A DNA stretch of 64,000 nucleotides from Candidatus Dormiibacterota bacterium (lineage in GTDB: Bacteria; Acidobacteriota; Polarisedimenticolia; Gp22-AA2): the NCBI GenBank assembly GCA_035635555.1, contig DASQAT010000035.1, forward strand, positions 248,001-312,000. The letters are read 5' to 3'. The position numbers and the translations under genes are program-made. The notes below the pieces were generated by a model. It was not told where the DNA came from. It saw only the letters and a program-made list of their open reading frames with translations, and made no database searches. Shown one piece after another: positions 31,339 through 41,093 of this stretch (its first letter is position 1; the number at the start of each line of letters is the position of its first letter).

Positions 31339-31937
31339 GGACGCACCCTCTCGATCTCCGCCCGATCGCGCGCGGGAACCTGCTGGACCGGCGCGTGCTG
31401 CGACAGCTGCAGCGCCCGGATATAGGCGGCGATCGCCCAGCGGTCGGCGGGCGGAACCTGGGCTGCGTAGCCCGACATCTGGCCGAAGCCGTTCGTGATC
31501 ACGTCGAAGAAATAGCCGATCGGCTGCTCCCGCAGACGGTCGATGTGGTACGAGGGGGGCTGCTTGAAGCCGCGCTGGACGATCATCCCGCGGCCGTCGC
31601 CGACCCGTCCGTGGCAGGGGGAGCAGAAGATGTTGAAGCGCTCCTGACCGCGCAAAAGCAGCGCCCGCGTCAGCGGCACGGGGAGCGTCGCCACGAACTT
31701 TCCGTCCGGGCCGATGGCGGTATGGAAGACCCGGTCGGCCCGCAGCTCGCCGCGCGCCACCGTTCCTTCCACGGGAGGTCGCGCCCCCGACCCGTCCTCG
31801 AAGAAGTCGCTCTCCGCCAGCGGCTTCACCTTCGGCTGGTTGAACATGTCCTGGCGGCAGGCGGCCACGGCAACGCACAGAGCCAGGACGGCCCCGGCCC
31901 GGCGCGCGCGGCCGGCCCCCGCCTCAGGGCTCGACAT
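31335..31937 (-). CDS. actE: ACIII monohaem cytochrome c lipoprotein ActE
   Basis: 200 residues. The lipobox ends at the Cys of VAVAACRQDM (about residue 27), so it is membrane-anchored in the periplasm. One haem c site CSPCH lies near 106-110, followed by GDGRGMIVQRGF and a Met-containing loop NGFGQMSGYA that likely supplies the axial ligand. It passes electrons from the ActA/ActB side towards the oxidase. It overlaps actD by 14 bp. Confidence 0.9.
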   Translation of the reverse strand: MSSPEAGAGRARRAGAVLALCVAVAACRQDMFNQPKVKPLAESDFFEDGSGARPPVEGTVARGELRADRVFHTAIGPDGKFVATLPVPLTRALLLRGQERFNIFCSPCHGRVGDGRGMIVQRGFKQPPSYHIDRLREQPIGYFFDVITNGFGQMSGYAAQVPPADRWAIAAYIRALQLSQHAPVQQVPARDRAEIERVRP

Positions 31938-32469
31938 CGAACACTCCGCTCGGACGGAGATCGGCGAGAAAGGCCCGCGTCGCCGCCTCGTCGAACTTCG
32001 GATCCTTCGACTCGATGCACAGGAAGTAGCGGTCCCGGCTCGCCAGCGCGAAGCGCGCGACGTTGAACACCGGATGGTACGGCGTCGGCAGGCCGTTCAG
32101 GGCGAGCATGCCGAAGACGGTGAAGATCCCCGCGATCAGGATGGTCACCTCGAAGGTCACCGGGATGAACGCCGGCCAGGAATTGTACGGACGGCCGCCG
32201 ACGTTGAGCGGATACGTGACGGCCGAGATCCAGTATTGCAGCCCGTACCCGGCCAGGGCCCCGATGATCCCTCCGATGAGGACGAGCATCGGGACGCGCG
32301 ACGGCCGGTGGCCGAGCGCCTCCGACAGCCTCTCGATCGGAAAGGGGGTGAAGGCGTCCATCCTCCGGTAGCCGGCCGAGCGCGCGGCCTCGGCGGCCGC
32401 GACCAGGTCGCCGGGCGTCGCGAACTCGGCCATCATGCCGTACAGGCGCTGCGGCTGCCTTCGGGTCAT
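31924..32469 (-). CDS. actD: ACIII subunit ActD (DUF3341)
   Basis: 181 residues. The cytoplasmic DUF3341 head (YGMMAEFATPGDLVAAAEAA, GYRRMDAFTPFPIE) is followed by two helices (PMLVLIGGIIGALAGYGLQY and ILIAGIFTVFGMLAL) and a periplasm-free tail. No cofactor is expected. The ATG overlaps the stop of actC (ATGA). Confidence 0.92.
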   Translation of the reverse strand: MTRRQPQRLYGMMAEFATPGDLVAAAEAARSAGYRRMDAFTPFPIERLSEALGHRPSRVPMLVLIGGIIGALAGYGLQYWISAVTYPLNVGGRPYNSWPAFIPVTFEVTILIAGIFTVFGMLALNGLPTPYHPVFNVARFALASRDRYFLCIESKDPKFDEAATRAFLADLRPSGVFDVEP

Positions 32470-33818
32470 TCCTTCACCTCCTCGGCCCGCGCCTCCGGCA
32501 GGATGGCGCGCATCTCGAAGATCGAGATCATCGGCAGGAAGCGGATGAACAGGAACATGAGCGCCAGGAACAGGCCGATCGTCCCGAGAAAGGTCGAATA
32601 GTCCCAGATCGTCCCGGAGTACATGCCCCAGGACGACGGCAGGAAGTCCCGGTGCAGGCTCGTGACGATGATGACGTAGCGCTCCAGCCACATGCCGATG
32701 TTCACCACGATCGCGATGACGAACAGGAACGCGGGCGAGCGGCGCACCCTCTTGATCCACAGCACCTGCGGAGCGATGACGTTGCAGGCGATGAGAGACC
32801 AGAACTGGAAGGCGTACGGGCCGAGCATCCGGTTCACCGACATGTACATGTCGTAGCGGTTGTCGCCGTACCAGGCCATGAAGATCTCGATCAGGTAGCC
32901 ATAGGTCACGATGAGACCGGTGGCGAGCATCACCTTGGCCATGTTTTGAAGATGCCTGTCGGTGATGAAGTCCTCGAGGCCGAACAGCGCCCGCAGCGGG
33001 ATGGCGAGCGTCAGGACCATCGCGAAGCCGGAGAAGATCGCCCCGGCGACGAAGTACGGCGGGAAGATGGTCGAATGCCAGCCGGGGACGACCCCGACCG
33101 CGAAGTCGAAGCTGACTACGCTGTGCACCGACACGACCAGAGGCGTCGCCAGGCCGGCCAGCATCAGGTAGGCCGACTCGTAGTTGTGCCAGTGCCGCGC
33201 CGAGCCGCGCCAGCCCATCGCCAGGATCCCGTAGACGATTCGCGCGAAACGGTGCCTGGACCGATCGCGCAGCGTGGCGAGGTCGGGGATCAAACCGACG
33301 AACCAGAAGAGAAGCGAGATGGTCGCGTAGGTCGACACCGCGAAGACGTCCCACACCAGCGGGCTCCGGAACTGCGGCCAGACTCCCATGGTGCTCGGGT
33401 ACGGGAGAAGCCAGTAGAGGACCCAGGGCCGGCCGAGGTGCGCCACCGGGTAGATGCCGGCGCAGGCCACGGCGAACAACGTCATCGCCTCCGCGAACCG
33501 ATTGATCGAGTTCCGCCAGTCCTGCCGCAGCAGGAGAAGAATGGCGGAGATCAGCGTCCCGGCGTGGCCGATCCCGATCCACCAGACGAAGTTGGTGATG
33601 TCCCAGCCCCAGCCGACCGGGATGTTGACGCCGTAGATCCCGATGCCGCGGAGGAACAGGTGGCCGAGAGTGAAAAGGAGGAGCATCACCAGCAGGAAGG
33701 CGGCCCCGAACGCGGCGAACCACCAGCGCGGCGTGCCGCGCAGAACGACCGCGCTGATCTTGTCGGTCACCGAGGCGGAGGTGTACCCCGGAGCGATGAT
33801 CGGCGGCCGGTCCTTCAT
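32466..33818 (-). CDS. actC: ACIII NrfD-like quinol-oxidising subunit ActC
   Basis: 450 residues, about ten helices of the NrfD/PsrC family. Segments WGWDITNFVWWIGIGHAGTLISA and VSVHSVVSFDFAVGVVPGWHSTIFPPYFVAGAI are the signature of ActC, where quinol is oxidised near the periplasmic side. GWRGSARHWHNYESAYLMLAGLA is also conserved. The start overlaps the actB stop (ATGA). Confidence 0.93.
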   Translation of the reverse strand: MKDRPPIIAPGYTSASVTDKISAVVLRGTPRWWFAAFGAAFLLVMLLLFTLGHLFLRGIGIYGVNIPVGWGWDITNFVWWIGIGHAGTLISAILLLLRQDWRNSINRFAEAMTLFAVACAGIYPVAHLGRPWVLYWLLPYPSTMGVWPQFRSPLVWDVFAVSTYATISLLFWFVGLIPDLATLRDRSRHRFARIVYGILAMGWRGSARHWHNYESAYLMLAGLATPLVVSVHSVVSFDFAVGVVPGWHSTIFPPYFVAGAIFSGFAMVLTLAIPLRALFGLEDFITDRHLQNMAKVMLATGLIVTYGYLIEIFMAWYGDNRYDMYMSVNRMLGPYAFQFWSLIACNVIAPQVLWIKRVRRSPAFLFVIAIVVNIGMWLERYVIIVTSLHRDFLPSSWGMYSGTIWDYSTFLGTIGLFLALMFLFIRFLPMISIFEMRAILPEARAEEVKE

Positions 33819-36800
33819 CCCTTCCCCTTCTCGAGATCGGGGTTGGTGTTGACGATCTTCGCCAGGTAGGTGGTGCGCGGGCGCGTGTTGAGATGCTCCA
33901 GGAGGCCGTAGTTCGCCGGCTCGGCCTTCAGACGGCTGACGCGCGACGAGGGGTCGTTGACGTCGCCGAACACGATCGCCTGCGTCGGACAGGCCTGCTG
34001 GCAGGCGGTGGTGATCTCGCCGTCCTTGATCGGCCGGTCCTCCTTCTCGGCGGTGATGCGCGCCGAGTTGATCCGCTGCACGCAGTAGGTGCACTTCTCC
34101 ATGACGCCGCGCGATCGCACCGTGACATCCGGGTTCCGTCCCAGCTTCAGGACCGGCGTCTTTTCGTCGCTGTACTGCAGGAAGTTGAAGCGGCGGACCT
34201 TGTACGGACAGTTGTTGGAGCAGTAGCGCGTCCCGACGCAGCGGTTGTAGACCATGTCGTTGAGCCCCTCGCTGCTGTGGCTGGTGGCGCCGACCGGGCA
34301 GACCACCTCGCACGGCGCCTGCTCGCACTGCATGCACATGACCGGCTGGTGGTGCGCGTCCGGGTCGTCGGGGCCCCCTTCGTAGTAGCGGTCGATGCGG
34401 AGCCACTGCATCTCGCGCCCGCGACGCACCTGGTCCTTGCCGACGACCGGGATGTTGTTCTCGGCCACGCAGGCCACCACGCAGGCGTTGCAGCCGGTGC
34501 ACGAGGACAGATCGATCGCCACACCCCAGGCGTGCCCTTCGTAGTTGAACCCCGGGTAGAGGGTCGCGTCCTTCGGCGGCGGCTCCTCTTTCTTACGGGC
34601 GAACCCGGGGTCGGACCTGTACTCCGCGAGCGTTCCGACGCGGACGAGATCGCGTCCTTCCATGCTGAAGTGCTCCTGGGTGCACGCCAGCGCCTGGCGC
34701 TTCCCCGTGCTGCGGATCGACGCGGCCGGATGCGACCACATCCCCCGCGCAGTCCTCAGGACATAGGCGTTGAAGCCGGTCCCTGTCCCTACGCGGCCGC
34801 ACTTCGTGCGTCCGTAACCGAAGTGCACCGTGAGCGCGCCGTCCGGGTGGCCGGGCTGCACCCAGGCGGGGGCCTCGACCGTCCTCCCCTCGACTTCGAT
34901 CTCGACGATGTCGCCGCTGGCGATCCCGAGGCGCTCGGCGGCCGCGGGCGCCAGGTAGGCGGCGTTGTCCCAGGTCATCTTCGACAGAGGCTTCGGTGTC
35001 TCTTGAAGCCAGCCGTTGTTGGCGAACCGACCGTCATGGATCGTCGGATCGGGGCGGAAGATCACCTCGAGGATCCGATCTCTCGCCTCGCCCAGTCCGC
35101 CGCCAGCGGCGATGCCGGACGTCGCCGCGAGCATGATCGAATTATTGGTCTGCTCCCAGGCCTCCTCGATCGCCCCCGCCCGCAGCGCGACGTTCCTCGG
35201 CGGAAGGGCCGTTCCGGGGACGATTCCGTCGTGCAGCGCCTTGCGCCAGAACGCCTCGAAGTCCGCCGACGGCGCCCTCTTGCGCCAGCGATCGCGCAGC
35301 ACCTCCCGTCCGTGCCGGGGCGGGTCGTCCAGAAAGGCCGAGAGAAGCTCGTGCGCCGATCGGCCGCCGTACAGGGGCTCGATGAGCGGCTGCATCACGG
35401 TGACCGTGCCGTCGTGGGCCCGCGCGTCGCTCCAGGTCTCGAGCGGATGAGCCTGGGGGATGTGCCAGTGGCAGTATTCCGAGGTCTCGTCCTCCTCCAG
35501 GCCGAGGTGGACGCGCAGCGGCACCTTGAGGAGAGCGTCGGTGAACCCGAGGTCGGCCGGCGCGTCGAACACCGGGTTGCCGCCGACGATCGCCAGGAGG
35601 TCGACGCGGCCGGCCCGCATGTCCTCGACGAGTCTGCTGATCGACGCCGTCTGATCGACCGGCTCGACCTCGACCGGATCGGTGTGGAGGACCGTCACGC
35701 CGGCGTTGCCGAGGCGGTGATTGAGGGCGTGCGCCAGCGCGTGGGCCGCGGGCGGCGCCGTCTCGCCGGCGACGACGAGGCCGCGCCCGGCGTTCCGCTT
35801 CAGGTCGGCGCAGGCGGCCGTCACGAAACGCTTCGAGTCGGCGGGAAGAGAAGGGGACGAACCGGCCGGGACCAGGCCCAGCTCCGCGGCGCAGGCCAGG
35901 GCGATCCCGGGCACCTGCGCCGCGCGCACCGCCAATCGGTGGTCGGCGAGAGTCCCCGTTGCCGTCGGCGTGCTCTCCACGGCGTACAGCCGGCTCATGC
36001 GCGCCTCGCCGTGGCGCACCCGGCGGTGATCGGCGAAATCGCGCGCGTAGCGCACGCTGCCGGGCATCTCGACCGCGAAGTCCGCGTCGAGCGCCAGGAT
36101 CACATCGGCCCTGGAGAAATCGTAGCGGGTCTCGACCCACTCACCGAAGGCGAGACGCGCCCCGAGGCGCGCGTTGTCCCGGCCGGCCGGCTCGTACTGG
36201 TGCCAGACCGCCTTGGGGAAGCGGGCGAGCAGGGCGCGGAGCTGGTCCCCCAGCGTGGGGGAGGTGACGGTCCCGGTGAGGATTCGGATCCCGGCGCCGC
36301 CGAGCGCCTGCTGGGGGCGCAGCGCCGCCTGCATCCTCTGGACGAAGGCGTTCCAGGGACGGATTTCGCCGAGCTCCAAGAGGAGCTGCGAGCGATCGGG
36401 ATCGTACAGCCCCAGGACCAGCGCCTGGGCGAACAGGTCGGTCGCTCCGAGACTCGCCGGATGATCCGGGTTCCCTTCGATCTTCGTGGGCCGCCCCTCG
36501 TGGGTCTCGACCAGGAGACCGGCGGCGTAGCCGCCGAGAGTCGCTGCCGTCGCGAAGAAACGGGGCCGGCCTGGGACGATTTCCTCCGGCTGCTTCGTGT
36601 ACGGAACGATCGATTCCAGCGGCTGGCGCGTGCAGGCGGAGAGCCCCGCGAACGCGAGGGAGGCGGCGGCCAGCTGCAGGAAGCGGCGGCGGTCGAGCCC
36701 GTCCTCCCACTCCGAGGCGCCGGCCGGGAACTCGTCTTTCAAGAGATCCTGGAAGGCGGGGTCGCCCGACAGCTCCTCGAGGCTCCGCCAGAACTCGCGG

Positions 36801-36886
36801 CCGCGCGACGAGGCGAGCCGGGCCCGTGTGGTGGCGACATCCGGCGCCGGCCCTCGAGGCTGATCCGTACGGGTCGTCCCGCTCAT
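33815..36886 (-). CDS. actB: ACIII iron-sulfur subunit ActB (molybdopterin-like + ferredoxin domains)
   Basis: 1,023 residues. A twin-arginine signal (DRRRFLQLAAASLAFAGLSA, about 65-84) directs export of the folded protein. Residues to about 740 resemble a complex iron-sulfur molybdoenzyme large subunit that in ACIII carries no molybdenum. The remaining part is a four-cluster ferredoxin domain with CTGCNACVVAC, CMQCEQAPCEVVCP, CVGTRYCSNNCPY and CTYCVQRI...ACQQACP. It forms the electron wire from ActC quinol oxidation to ActA. It lies seven bases after actA. Confidence 0.95.
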   Translation of the reverse strand: MSGTTRTDQPRGPAPDVATTRARLASSRGREFWRSLEELSGDPAFQDLLKDEFPAGASEWEDGLDRRRFLQLAAASLAFAGLSACTRQPLESIVPYTKQPEEIVPGRPRFFATAATLGGYAAGLLVETHEGRPTKIEGNPDHPASLGATDLFAQALVLGLYDPDRSQLLLELGEIRPWNAFVQRMQAALRPQQALGGAGIRILTGTVTSPTLGDQLRALLARFPKAVWHQYEPAGRDNARLGARLAFGEWVETRYDFSRADVILALDADFAVEMPGSVRYARDFADHRRVRHGEARMSRLYAVESTPTATGTLADHRLAVRAAQVPGIALACAAELGLVPAGSSPSLPADSKRFVTAACADLKRNAGRGLVVAGETAPPAAHALAHALNHRLGNAGVTVLHTDPVEVEPVDQTASISRLVEDMRAGRVDLLAIVGGNPVFDAPADLGFTDALLKVPLRVHLGLEEDETSEYCHWHIPQAHPLETWSDARAHDGTVTVMQPLIEPLYGGRSAHELLSAFLDDPPRHGREVLRDRWRKRAPSADFEAFWRKALHDGIVPGTALPPRNVALRAGAIEEAWEQTNNSIMLAATSGIAAGGGLGEARDRILEVIFRPDPTIHDGRFANNGWLQETPKPLSKMTWDNAAYLAPAAAERLGIASGDIVEIEVEGRTVEAPAWVQPGHPDGALTVHFGYGRTKCGRVGTGTGFNAYVLRTARGMWSHPAASIRSTGKRQALACTQEHFSMEGRDLVRVGTLAEYRSDPGFARKKEEPPPKDATLYPGFNYEGHAWGVAIDLSSCTGCNACVVACVAENNIPVVGKDQVRRGREMQWLRIDRYYEGGPDDPDAHHQPVMCMQCEQAPCEVVCPVGATSHSSEGLNDMVYNRCVGTRYCSNNCPYKVRRFNFLQYSDEKTPVLKLGRNPDVTVRSRGVMEKCTYCVQRINSARITAEKEDRPIKDGEITTACQQACPTQAIVFGDVNDPSSRVSRLKAEPANYGLLEHLNTRPRTTYLAKIVNTNPDLEKGKG

Positions 36887-36893
36887 CGTACCG

Positions 36894-37550
36894 TCACCTG
36901 TGGCAGGTGGAGCAGCTCGTCAGGTCCCGCACGCTCCTGATGCCGTACTCCTTGACCAGACGGGGACCGAGCGACGCCTGGTCCGCCGCCGCCCAATTCA
37001 GGTTGAAGACCTCGGAGCGCGGCCGCACGTGCGCCTCGGGGTGGCGGTGGCACTCCAGGCACCATTCCATCTGCAGCGGCGCCGCCTGGCGCATGAGCGG
37101 CATCTGGTCCACGCGGCCGTGGCACGACACGCACCCGATCCCCTTGGCCACGTGGATGCTGTGATCGAAGTAGGCGAAATCGGGCAGATCGTGGACGCGG
37201 GTCCATACGATCGGGCGATCGTCCCTGAGGCTCGCGCGCACCGGCTCCAGCATGTCGCTGTCGGCCCAGATCAGCTTGTGGCAGTTCATGCAGGTCGCGG
37301 TGGGCGGCATTCCAGCGAAGCTGGACGTCTCGACCGACGTGTGGCAATAACGGCAGTCCAGCCCCAGGCCGGCCACGTGGTGCTCGTGGCTGAACGGCAC
37401 CGGCTGTCGCAGCACGATCCCCTGCTTGGTGGTGTACGGCGAGCGGTCGAGCGCCATGAGCACCCAGGTCAGTCCCGCCAGGACGAACACCGCGGCGTAG
37501 ATCGACACCCTGGAGAGGGTGTTGGTGCTGCGGTGGAAGATCTGTGACAT
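36894..37550 (-). CDS. actA: ACIII pentahaem cytochrome c ActA
   Basis: 218 residues. One N-terminal helix (VSIYAAVFVLAGLTWVLMA) anchors a periplasmic domain with five haem-binding sites: CRYCH, CMNCH, CVSCH, CLECH and, at the very C-terminus, CSTCH. Spare histidines (HEHH, DHSIH) are available as axial ligands. Family: ActA multihaem subunit of Alternative Complex III. It is the first act gene and starts 25 bp after the DUF1579-like gene stops. Confidence 0.95.
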   Translation of the reverse strand: MSQIFHRSTNTLSRVSIYAAVFVLAGLTWVLMALDRSPYTTKQGIVLRQPVPFSHEHHVAGLGLDCRYCHTSVETSSFAGMPPTATCMNCHKLIWADSDMLEPVRASLRDDRPIVWTRVHDLPDFAYFDHSIHVAKGIGCVSCHGRVDQMPLMRQAAPLQMEWCLECHRHPEAHVRPRSEVFNLNWAAADQASLGPRLVKEYGIRSVRDLTSCSTCHR

Positions 37551-37574
37551 GCGGTCCAGCCTGTCCGGAGTTCC

Positions 37575-38201
37575 TTACTTGCGCCGCGTGTAGGTGACGT
37601 TCAGGCTGGGCGTCTCCTTGCCATTCGGCCCGCGCATGAACATCGTGAACTGCCGGGTGTCGTCGCTCTTCCAGGCCTCGACGCTGCGCCACTGCAGCGT
37701 TTTCCCCTTCGAGGTCATCGAACCGCGCAGTGTCAGCGTCATCCCGGCGGCGTCGTACGCCCCCTCCGAAACCATCGGGCTTGTCAGGTCGGAGTCGATC
37801 CAGGTCGAGACGTACTTCTTCTTCTCAGACTCGTAGCCGGTGATGCCGTGCCCCTCGAAGGGGGCCGAGCCGGGGTTGCTCTTGAACTCGCTCACGAGCC
37901 ACAGTCCGCCGCAACACAGCCGGTTCGTCTCCACCGCCTTCGAGAGCTGTGGCGGCGTCCCCGGCGGGCCGATCGAGACCTCGACGCTGGCGTCCCAGAC
38001 CCCTTCCGCGCGCGCCATCCGGCCGTGCTCGGTGGTCGGCTTCGGGATTCCGGGCGTCTGCGGCGCCTCCTGTATCGCGGCTCCATCCGGGGGGGCGGCC
38101 GGCTTCGGAGTGTCCGGAGTCGCGGCGTTGAGCCCGGCCGCGAGGAGCGCAGTCGCCGCGGTGGCGAGGAGGCCGCGGCGTGAGGGTCCACGAGGATGCA
38201 T
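37575..38201 (-). CDS. Exported DUF1579-type protein at the head of the respiratory operon
   Basis: 208 residues. The N-terminus SRRGLLATAATALLAAGLNA is a twin-arginine-like or ordinary export signal; a proline-rich linker follows. The domain AEGVWDASVEVSIGPPGTPP ... CCGGLWLVSEF ... GHGITGYESEKKKYVSTWID is typical of DUF1579 (heme/lipocalin-like beta-barrel; function unknown). The ATG has GGGAGG upstream. The 24-bp gap to actA suggests that it is co-transcribed, but it is not a known ACIII subunit. Confidence 0.8.
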   Translation of the reverse strand: MHPRGPSRRGLLATAATALLAAGLNAATPDTPKPAAPPDGAAIQEAPQTPGIPKPTTEHGRMARAEGVWDASVEVSIGPPGTPPQLSKAVETNRLCCGGLWLVSEFKSNPGSAPFEGHGITGYESEKKKYVSTWIDSDLTSPMVSEGAYDAAGMTLTLRGSMTSKGKTLQWRSVEAWKSDDTRQFTMFMRGPNGKETPSLNVTYTRRK

Positions 38202-38311
38202 GTTCTCACCTCCCGAAAAATTTTCTGCCGTTGATCGAACGCGCCGGGCAGTCTAGCCGATTCGCCGGGCCGCCGGCACCGGCTCGTTCGCGGAGGTTTG
38301 ACGGTAGGCGG

Positions 38312-38752
38312 TTACTTGACCTGCGCTTCGACGTCGATCTTCAGGCTGGCGCGCAGGGCGTTCGAGACGGGACAGCGACCTTCCGCCTCCTTCGCGACGT
38401 CGGTGAACTGGGCGGCGGTGAGGCCCTCGAGACCTTCCGCGACGACGTGAAGCCGGGAGGACTGGATCTTCAGGCCGGCCTCGCCGAAATCGGCCCCGAC
38501 GGTGGCGGTGACGTGCAGGCGTCGCGCCTTGGCGTTCTTGCGCCCGATCGTTCCCGACAGCGCCATGGCGTAGCAGGCGGCGTGGGCCGCGGCGATCAGC
38601 TCCTCGGGGCTCGTCTTCCCGCCGGGCTTCTCGACGCGCGCGAGGAAGGTGACCGGCAGGCTGAACGCGCCGGTAGCTCCCTTCACCTCCCCCTTCCCTT
38701 CCTTGACGGTCCCTTCCCAGTCGACGTGGGCGCTTCTCTCGAACGTGGCCAT
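38312..38752 (-). CDS. OsmC/SACOL1771-type peroxiredoxin
   Basis: 146 residues of the OsmC superfamily. The two redox cysteines are in AAHAACYAMALS (about 59) and EGRCPVSNAL (about 124), with SPEELIAAAHA as family signature. It reduces organic hydroperoxides in the cytoplasm. Start at 38752 has a perfect AGGAGGT. It runs divergent from the TonB-dependent receptor. A TATGAT at 38798-38793 on this strand may be its -10 box. Confidence 0.93.
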   Translation of the reverse strand: MATFERSAHVDWEGTVKEGKGEVKGATGAFSLPVTFLARVEKPGGKTSPEELIAAAHAACYAMALSGTIGRKNAKARRLHVTATVGADFGEAGLKIQSSRLHVVAEGLEGLTAAQFTDVAKEAEGRCPVSNALRASLKIDVEAQVK

Positions 38753-38839
38753 GTGTGACCTCCTGAGGCGTTTCGTATGGCGAAAAGAACCTATCATAGC
38801 GGATCGCATCGCAGGTCGCATCTTGCACAGGGCGGGTGA

Positions 38840-38848
38840 TGGTACAAT
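38840..38848 (+). promoter_or_regulatory. Extended -10 promoter of the TonB receptor gene
   Basis: TGGTACAAT fits an extended -10 element (TGn plus TACAAT). RNA would start near 38855, leaving a 75-base leader before the ATG at 38931. TTGCAC 14 bp upstream is too close to be a standard -35. Confidence 0.45.
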
Positions 38849-38930
38849 CGGCCACGATCCGGCAGTGACAGTCCAAATGGCCGACCGGCGCGCGCTGAGC
38901 GCAGACGAACCCATGTGAGGGGGGGATCTC

Positions 38931-41060
38931 ATGCGTGATCGACCGAAGAGGCTCCTGCGAGTCATTCCCGTCCTGTGCGCGATCCACTTCGCCTCCTCCG
39001 GCCTGCTGATCCTGGCCGAGGATGCGCCCTCTGCGCCTCCGCCCGGCCTGGTCGAGCATGTGCAGGTCATCACCACGCGCGTTCCCGAGAAGACCGGGAC
39101 CACGCCCGCCTCGGTCACCGTCCTCACCCGCGACGAGCTGATCCGCCGGGGGGCCTACGATCTGAGGAGCGCGCTTCTGGTCCTGGCCGGCGTCGACATC
39201 TCCCCGGGCGGGGACGGAGGACCGGCCTCGTCGGTCCCCGAGTTCTGGGGCCTCCGGGAGTTCGACGCCTTTCTCGTGACGGTGGACGGGGTCCCCTGGG
39301 GGGGGGCCTTCAATCCCTCTCTCGAGACGCTCGACCTCACCAACGTGGACCGGATCGAGGTCCTGCGCGGGGCGGCGCCGGTGACGTATGGAGCGACGTC
39401 GTTCGTGGGAGTGATCAACGTCGTGCACACAGCACCGGGCGAAGGAGGGCCAAGCCTGCGCGTCTCGGGCGGCAGCTATGACAGCGGCTCGGTCGCCTAC
39501 TCGACTCCCCTCCCCCCATGGGGCGGTGTGAGCTCGTCCCTCAGCGTGGACGGCGGGCACCAGGGGTTCAGGGACGACCGGATGGACTTCGCGCGGGCGC
39601 ACGTGCGCTGGCAGAACAGCCTGCATGCCGGACCGGGTGTCCTGCGTTTCAACCTGGACGGTTTCTCGCAGAGACAGGACCCCGGCAGCCCGACCCCCCG
39701 CGTCGGCGCCGAGCTCACCCCGCTCGTTCCGTTCGACTCGAACCAGAATCCGATCGGCTCCTACCTGGACGAGGAGAAGTACACGATGGACGGCACCTAC
39801 GAGCGCCCGGCCGGCTCCGCGACCTGGTCGAACACCCTCTCGTTCAGCCACTCGCGGCAGCGTATCTTCCGCGGCTTTCTCGTCGATGCCGTACCGCCCC
39901 CCGACAATGCCCATGGATTCCGCCAGGCGATCCCGGTCCTCGACGCCTACTTCGACAGTCATTTCGTGCTCCATCCGGCCGGCAAGGTGGAGGTCATCGC
40001 GGGGTTCGACCACTTGCACGGCCAGGGGCACGCCCGGGGCGGCGACTTCGACTACTCGGTCAACCTCGACGGCAGCTTCCCCCCCTCGGGCAGCGACCTG
40101 CCGAACCAGGCGCTCGTGAAGATCCGTGACCGCCGGGATTTCTCCGGTCTGTACAGCCAGATCGTCTGGAGGCCGGTCGATCGCATCCATGTCGAGGCGG
40201 GGGGGAGGATCAACCGTGCCGCCGAGTCGCGCAACACCGACAGTCTCGAGTTCGGCTCGACCGAAGTGGTTTCCGAGGATCGCCGGAACATCATCCGCGG
40301 CAGCGGCTTCGTGGGGCTGACCTGGACGACCTGGAAGAGCGGCAGCAGCGATCTGGACCTGTTCGCCAACTACCGCAATACCTTCAAGCCGGCGGCCATC
40401 GATTTCGGACTCGACGCCGATCCCGAGATCCTGGCACCGGAGACCGCCGAGACGTTCGAGGGGGGCGTGAAGAGCGGCCTCCTGGGCGGCCGGATGGCCA
40501 TCGAGCTGAGCGCCTTCCAGATGGACTTCACGAACCTGGTGCTGTCGCAGGTCGTCGGCGGCCTTCCCGCCCTGGTGAACGGCGGCTCGCAGCGGTTCCG
40601 CGGGATCGAGATGATGACCGCGATGAAGCCGAAACCGATGCTCGAGTGGCGCGTGGTCTACAGCCTGCACGACGCGCGTTTCCGGGATTTCGTCACCGAG
40701 TTCGGCGGCGTGCCCACGCAGCTCCGCGGGAATCGCCTGGAGATGTCGGCCCGCAACATGGCCTCGACCGAGTTCATCGTCGGCAAGAGCACCGGCTGGC
40801 GCGGCAGCGCGCGGGCCAACTGGGTCGGCAGCCGCTTCCTCAACAAGCGCAACACCGCCGTGGCCCCGGACTACATCACCTGGTCCGCGGGGATCGGCTA
40901 CGCGCTGCAGAACATGGAGATCCGCCTCGACGGCGTCAACATCAACAACCAGCGTCCCCCCGTCTCCGAGAGCGAGCTGGGAGACGCGCAGTACTACCTC
41001 CTCCCCGCGCGCAGCATCTTCGCGAGCATGCGCTGGACCCCCGGAGGCGAGACTCACTGA
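38931..41060 (+). CDS. TonB-dependent outer-membrane receptor
   Basis: 709 residues. A signal peptide (to about residue 29, LILA) precedes a plug domain with VQVITTRVPEKTGTTPASVT, LRSALLVLAGVDISPGGDGG, FLVTVDGVPWGG and DRIEVLRGAAPVTYGATSFVGVINV. The remainder is a beta-barrel with alternating pattern. Plug motifs are of the siderophore/cobalamin type, but nothing identifies the ligand. No TonB or ExbB gene is nearby. AGGGGGGGA precedes the ATG. The C-terminus ends in SMRWTPGGETH and lacks the usual terminal aromatic residue. Confidence 0.92.
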   Translation: MRDRPKRLLRVIPVLCAIHFASSGLLILAEDAPSAPPPGLVEHVQVITTRVPEKTGTTPASVTVLTRDELIRRGAYDLRSALLVLAGVDISPGGDGGPASSVPEFWGLREFDAFLVTVDGVPWGGAFNPSLETLDLTNVDRIEVLRGAAPVTYGATSFVGVINVVHTAPGEGGPSLRVSGGSYDSGSVAYSTPLPPWGGVSSSLSVDGGHQGFRDDRMDFARAHVRWQNSLHAGPGVLRFNLDGFSQRQDPGSPTPRVGAELTPLVPFDSNQNPIGSYLDEEKYTMDGTYERPAGSATWSNTLSFSHSRQRIFRGFLVDAVPPPDNAHGFRQAIPVLDAYFDSHFVLHPAGKVEVIAGFDHLHGQGHARGGDFDYSVNLDGSFPPSGSDLPNQALVKIRDRRDFSGLYSQIVWRPVDRIHVEAGGRINRAAESRNTDSLEFGSTEVVSEDRRNIIRGSGFVGLTWTTWKSGSSDLDLFANYRNTFKPAAIDFGLDADPEILAPETAETFEGGVKSGLLGGRMAIELSAFQMDFTNLVLSQVVGGLPALVNGGSQRFRGIEMMTAMKPKPMLEWRVVYSLHDARFRDFVTEFGGVPTQLRGNRLEMSARNMASTEFIVGKSTGWRGSARANWVGSRFLNKRNTAVAPDYITWSAGIGYALQNMEIRLDGVNINNQRPPVSESELGDAQYYLLPARSIFASMRWTPGGETH

Positions 41061-41063
41061 ATA

Positions 41064-41084
41064 GAGGCGCGCTTGCGCGCCCTC
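41064..41084 (+). terminator. GC-rich hairpin after the receptor gene
   Basis: GGCGCGC and GCGCGCC face each other across a two-base centre four bases after the receptor stop codon, flanked by GAG/CTC. There is no T-run, so it is at best a weak or Rho-assisted terminator. Confidence 0.35.
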
Positions 41085-41093
41085 CAGCGCGCG

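Noticed and set aside
38216-38227. AT-rich palindrome-like GAAAAATTTTC before the DUF1579-like gene
   Set aside because: Short and probably just the AT-rich spacer before the ribosome site; no second copy and no promoter geometry.
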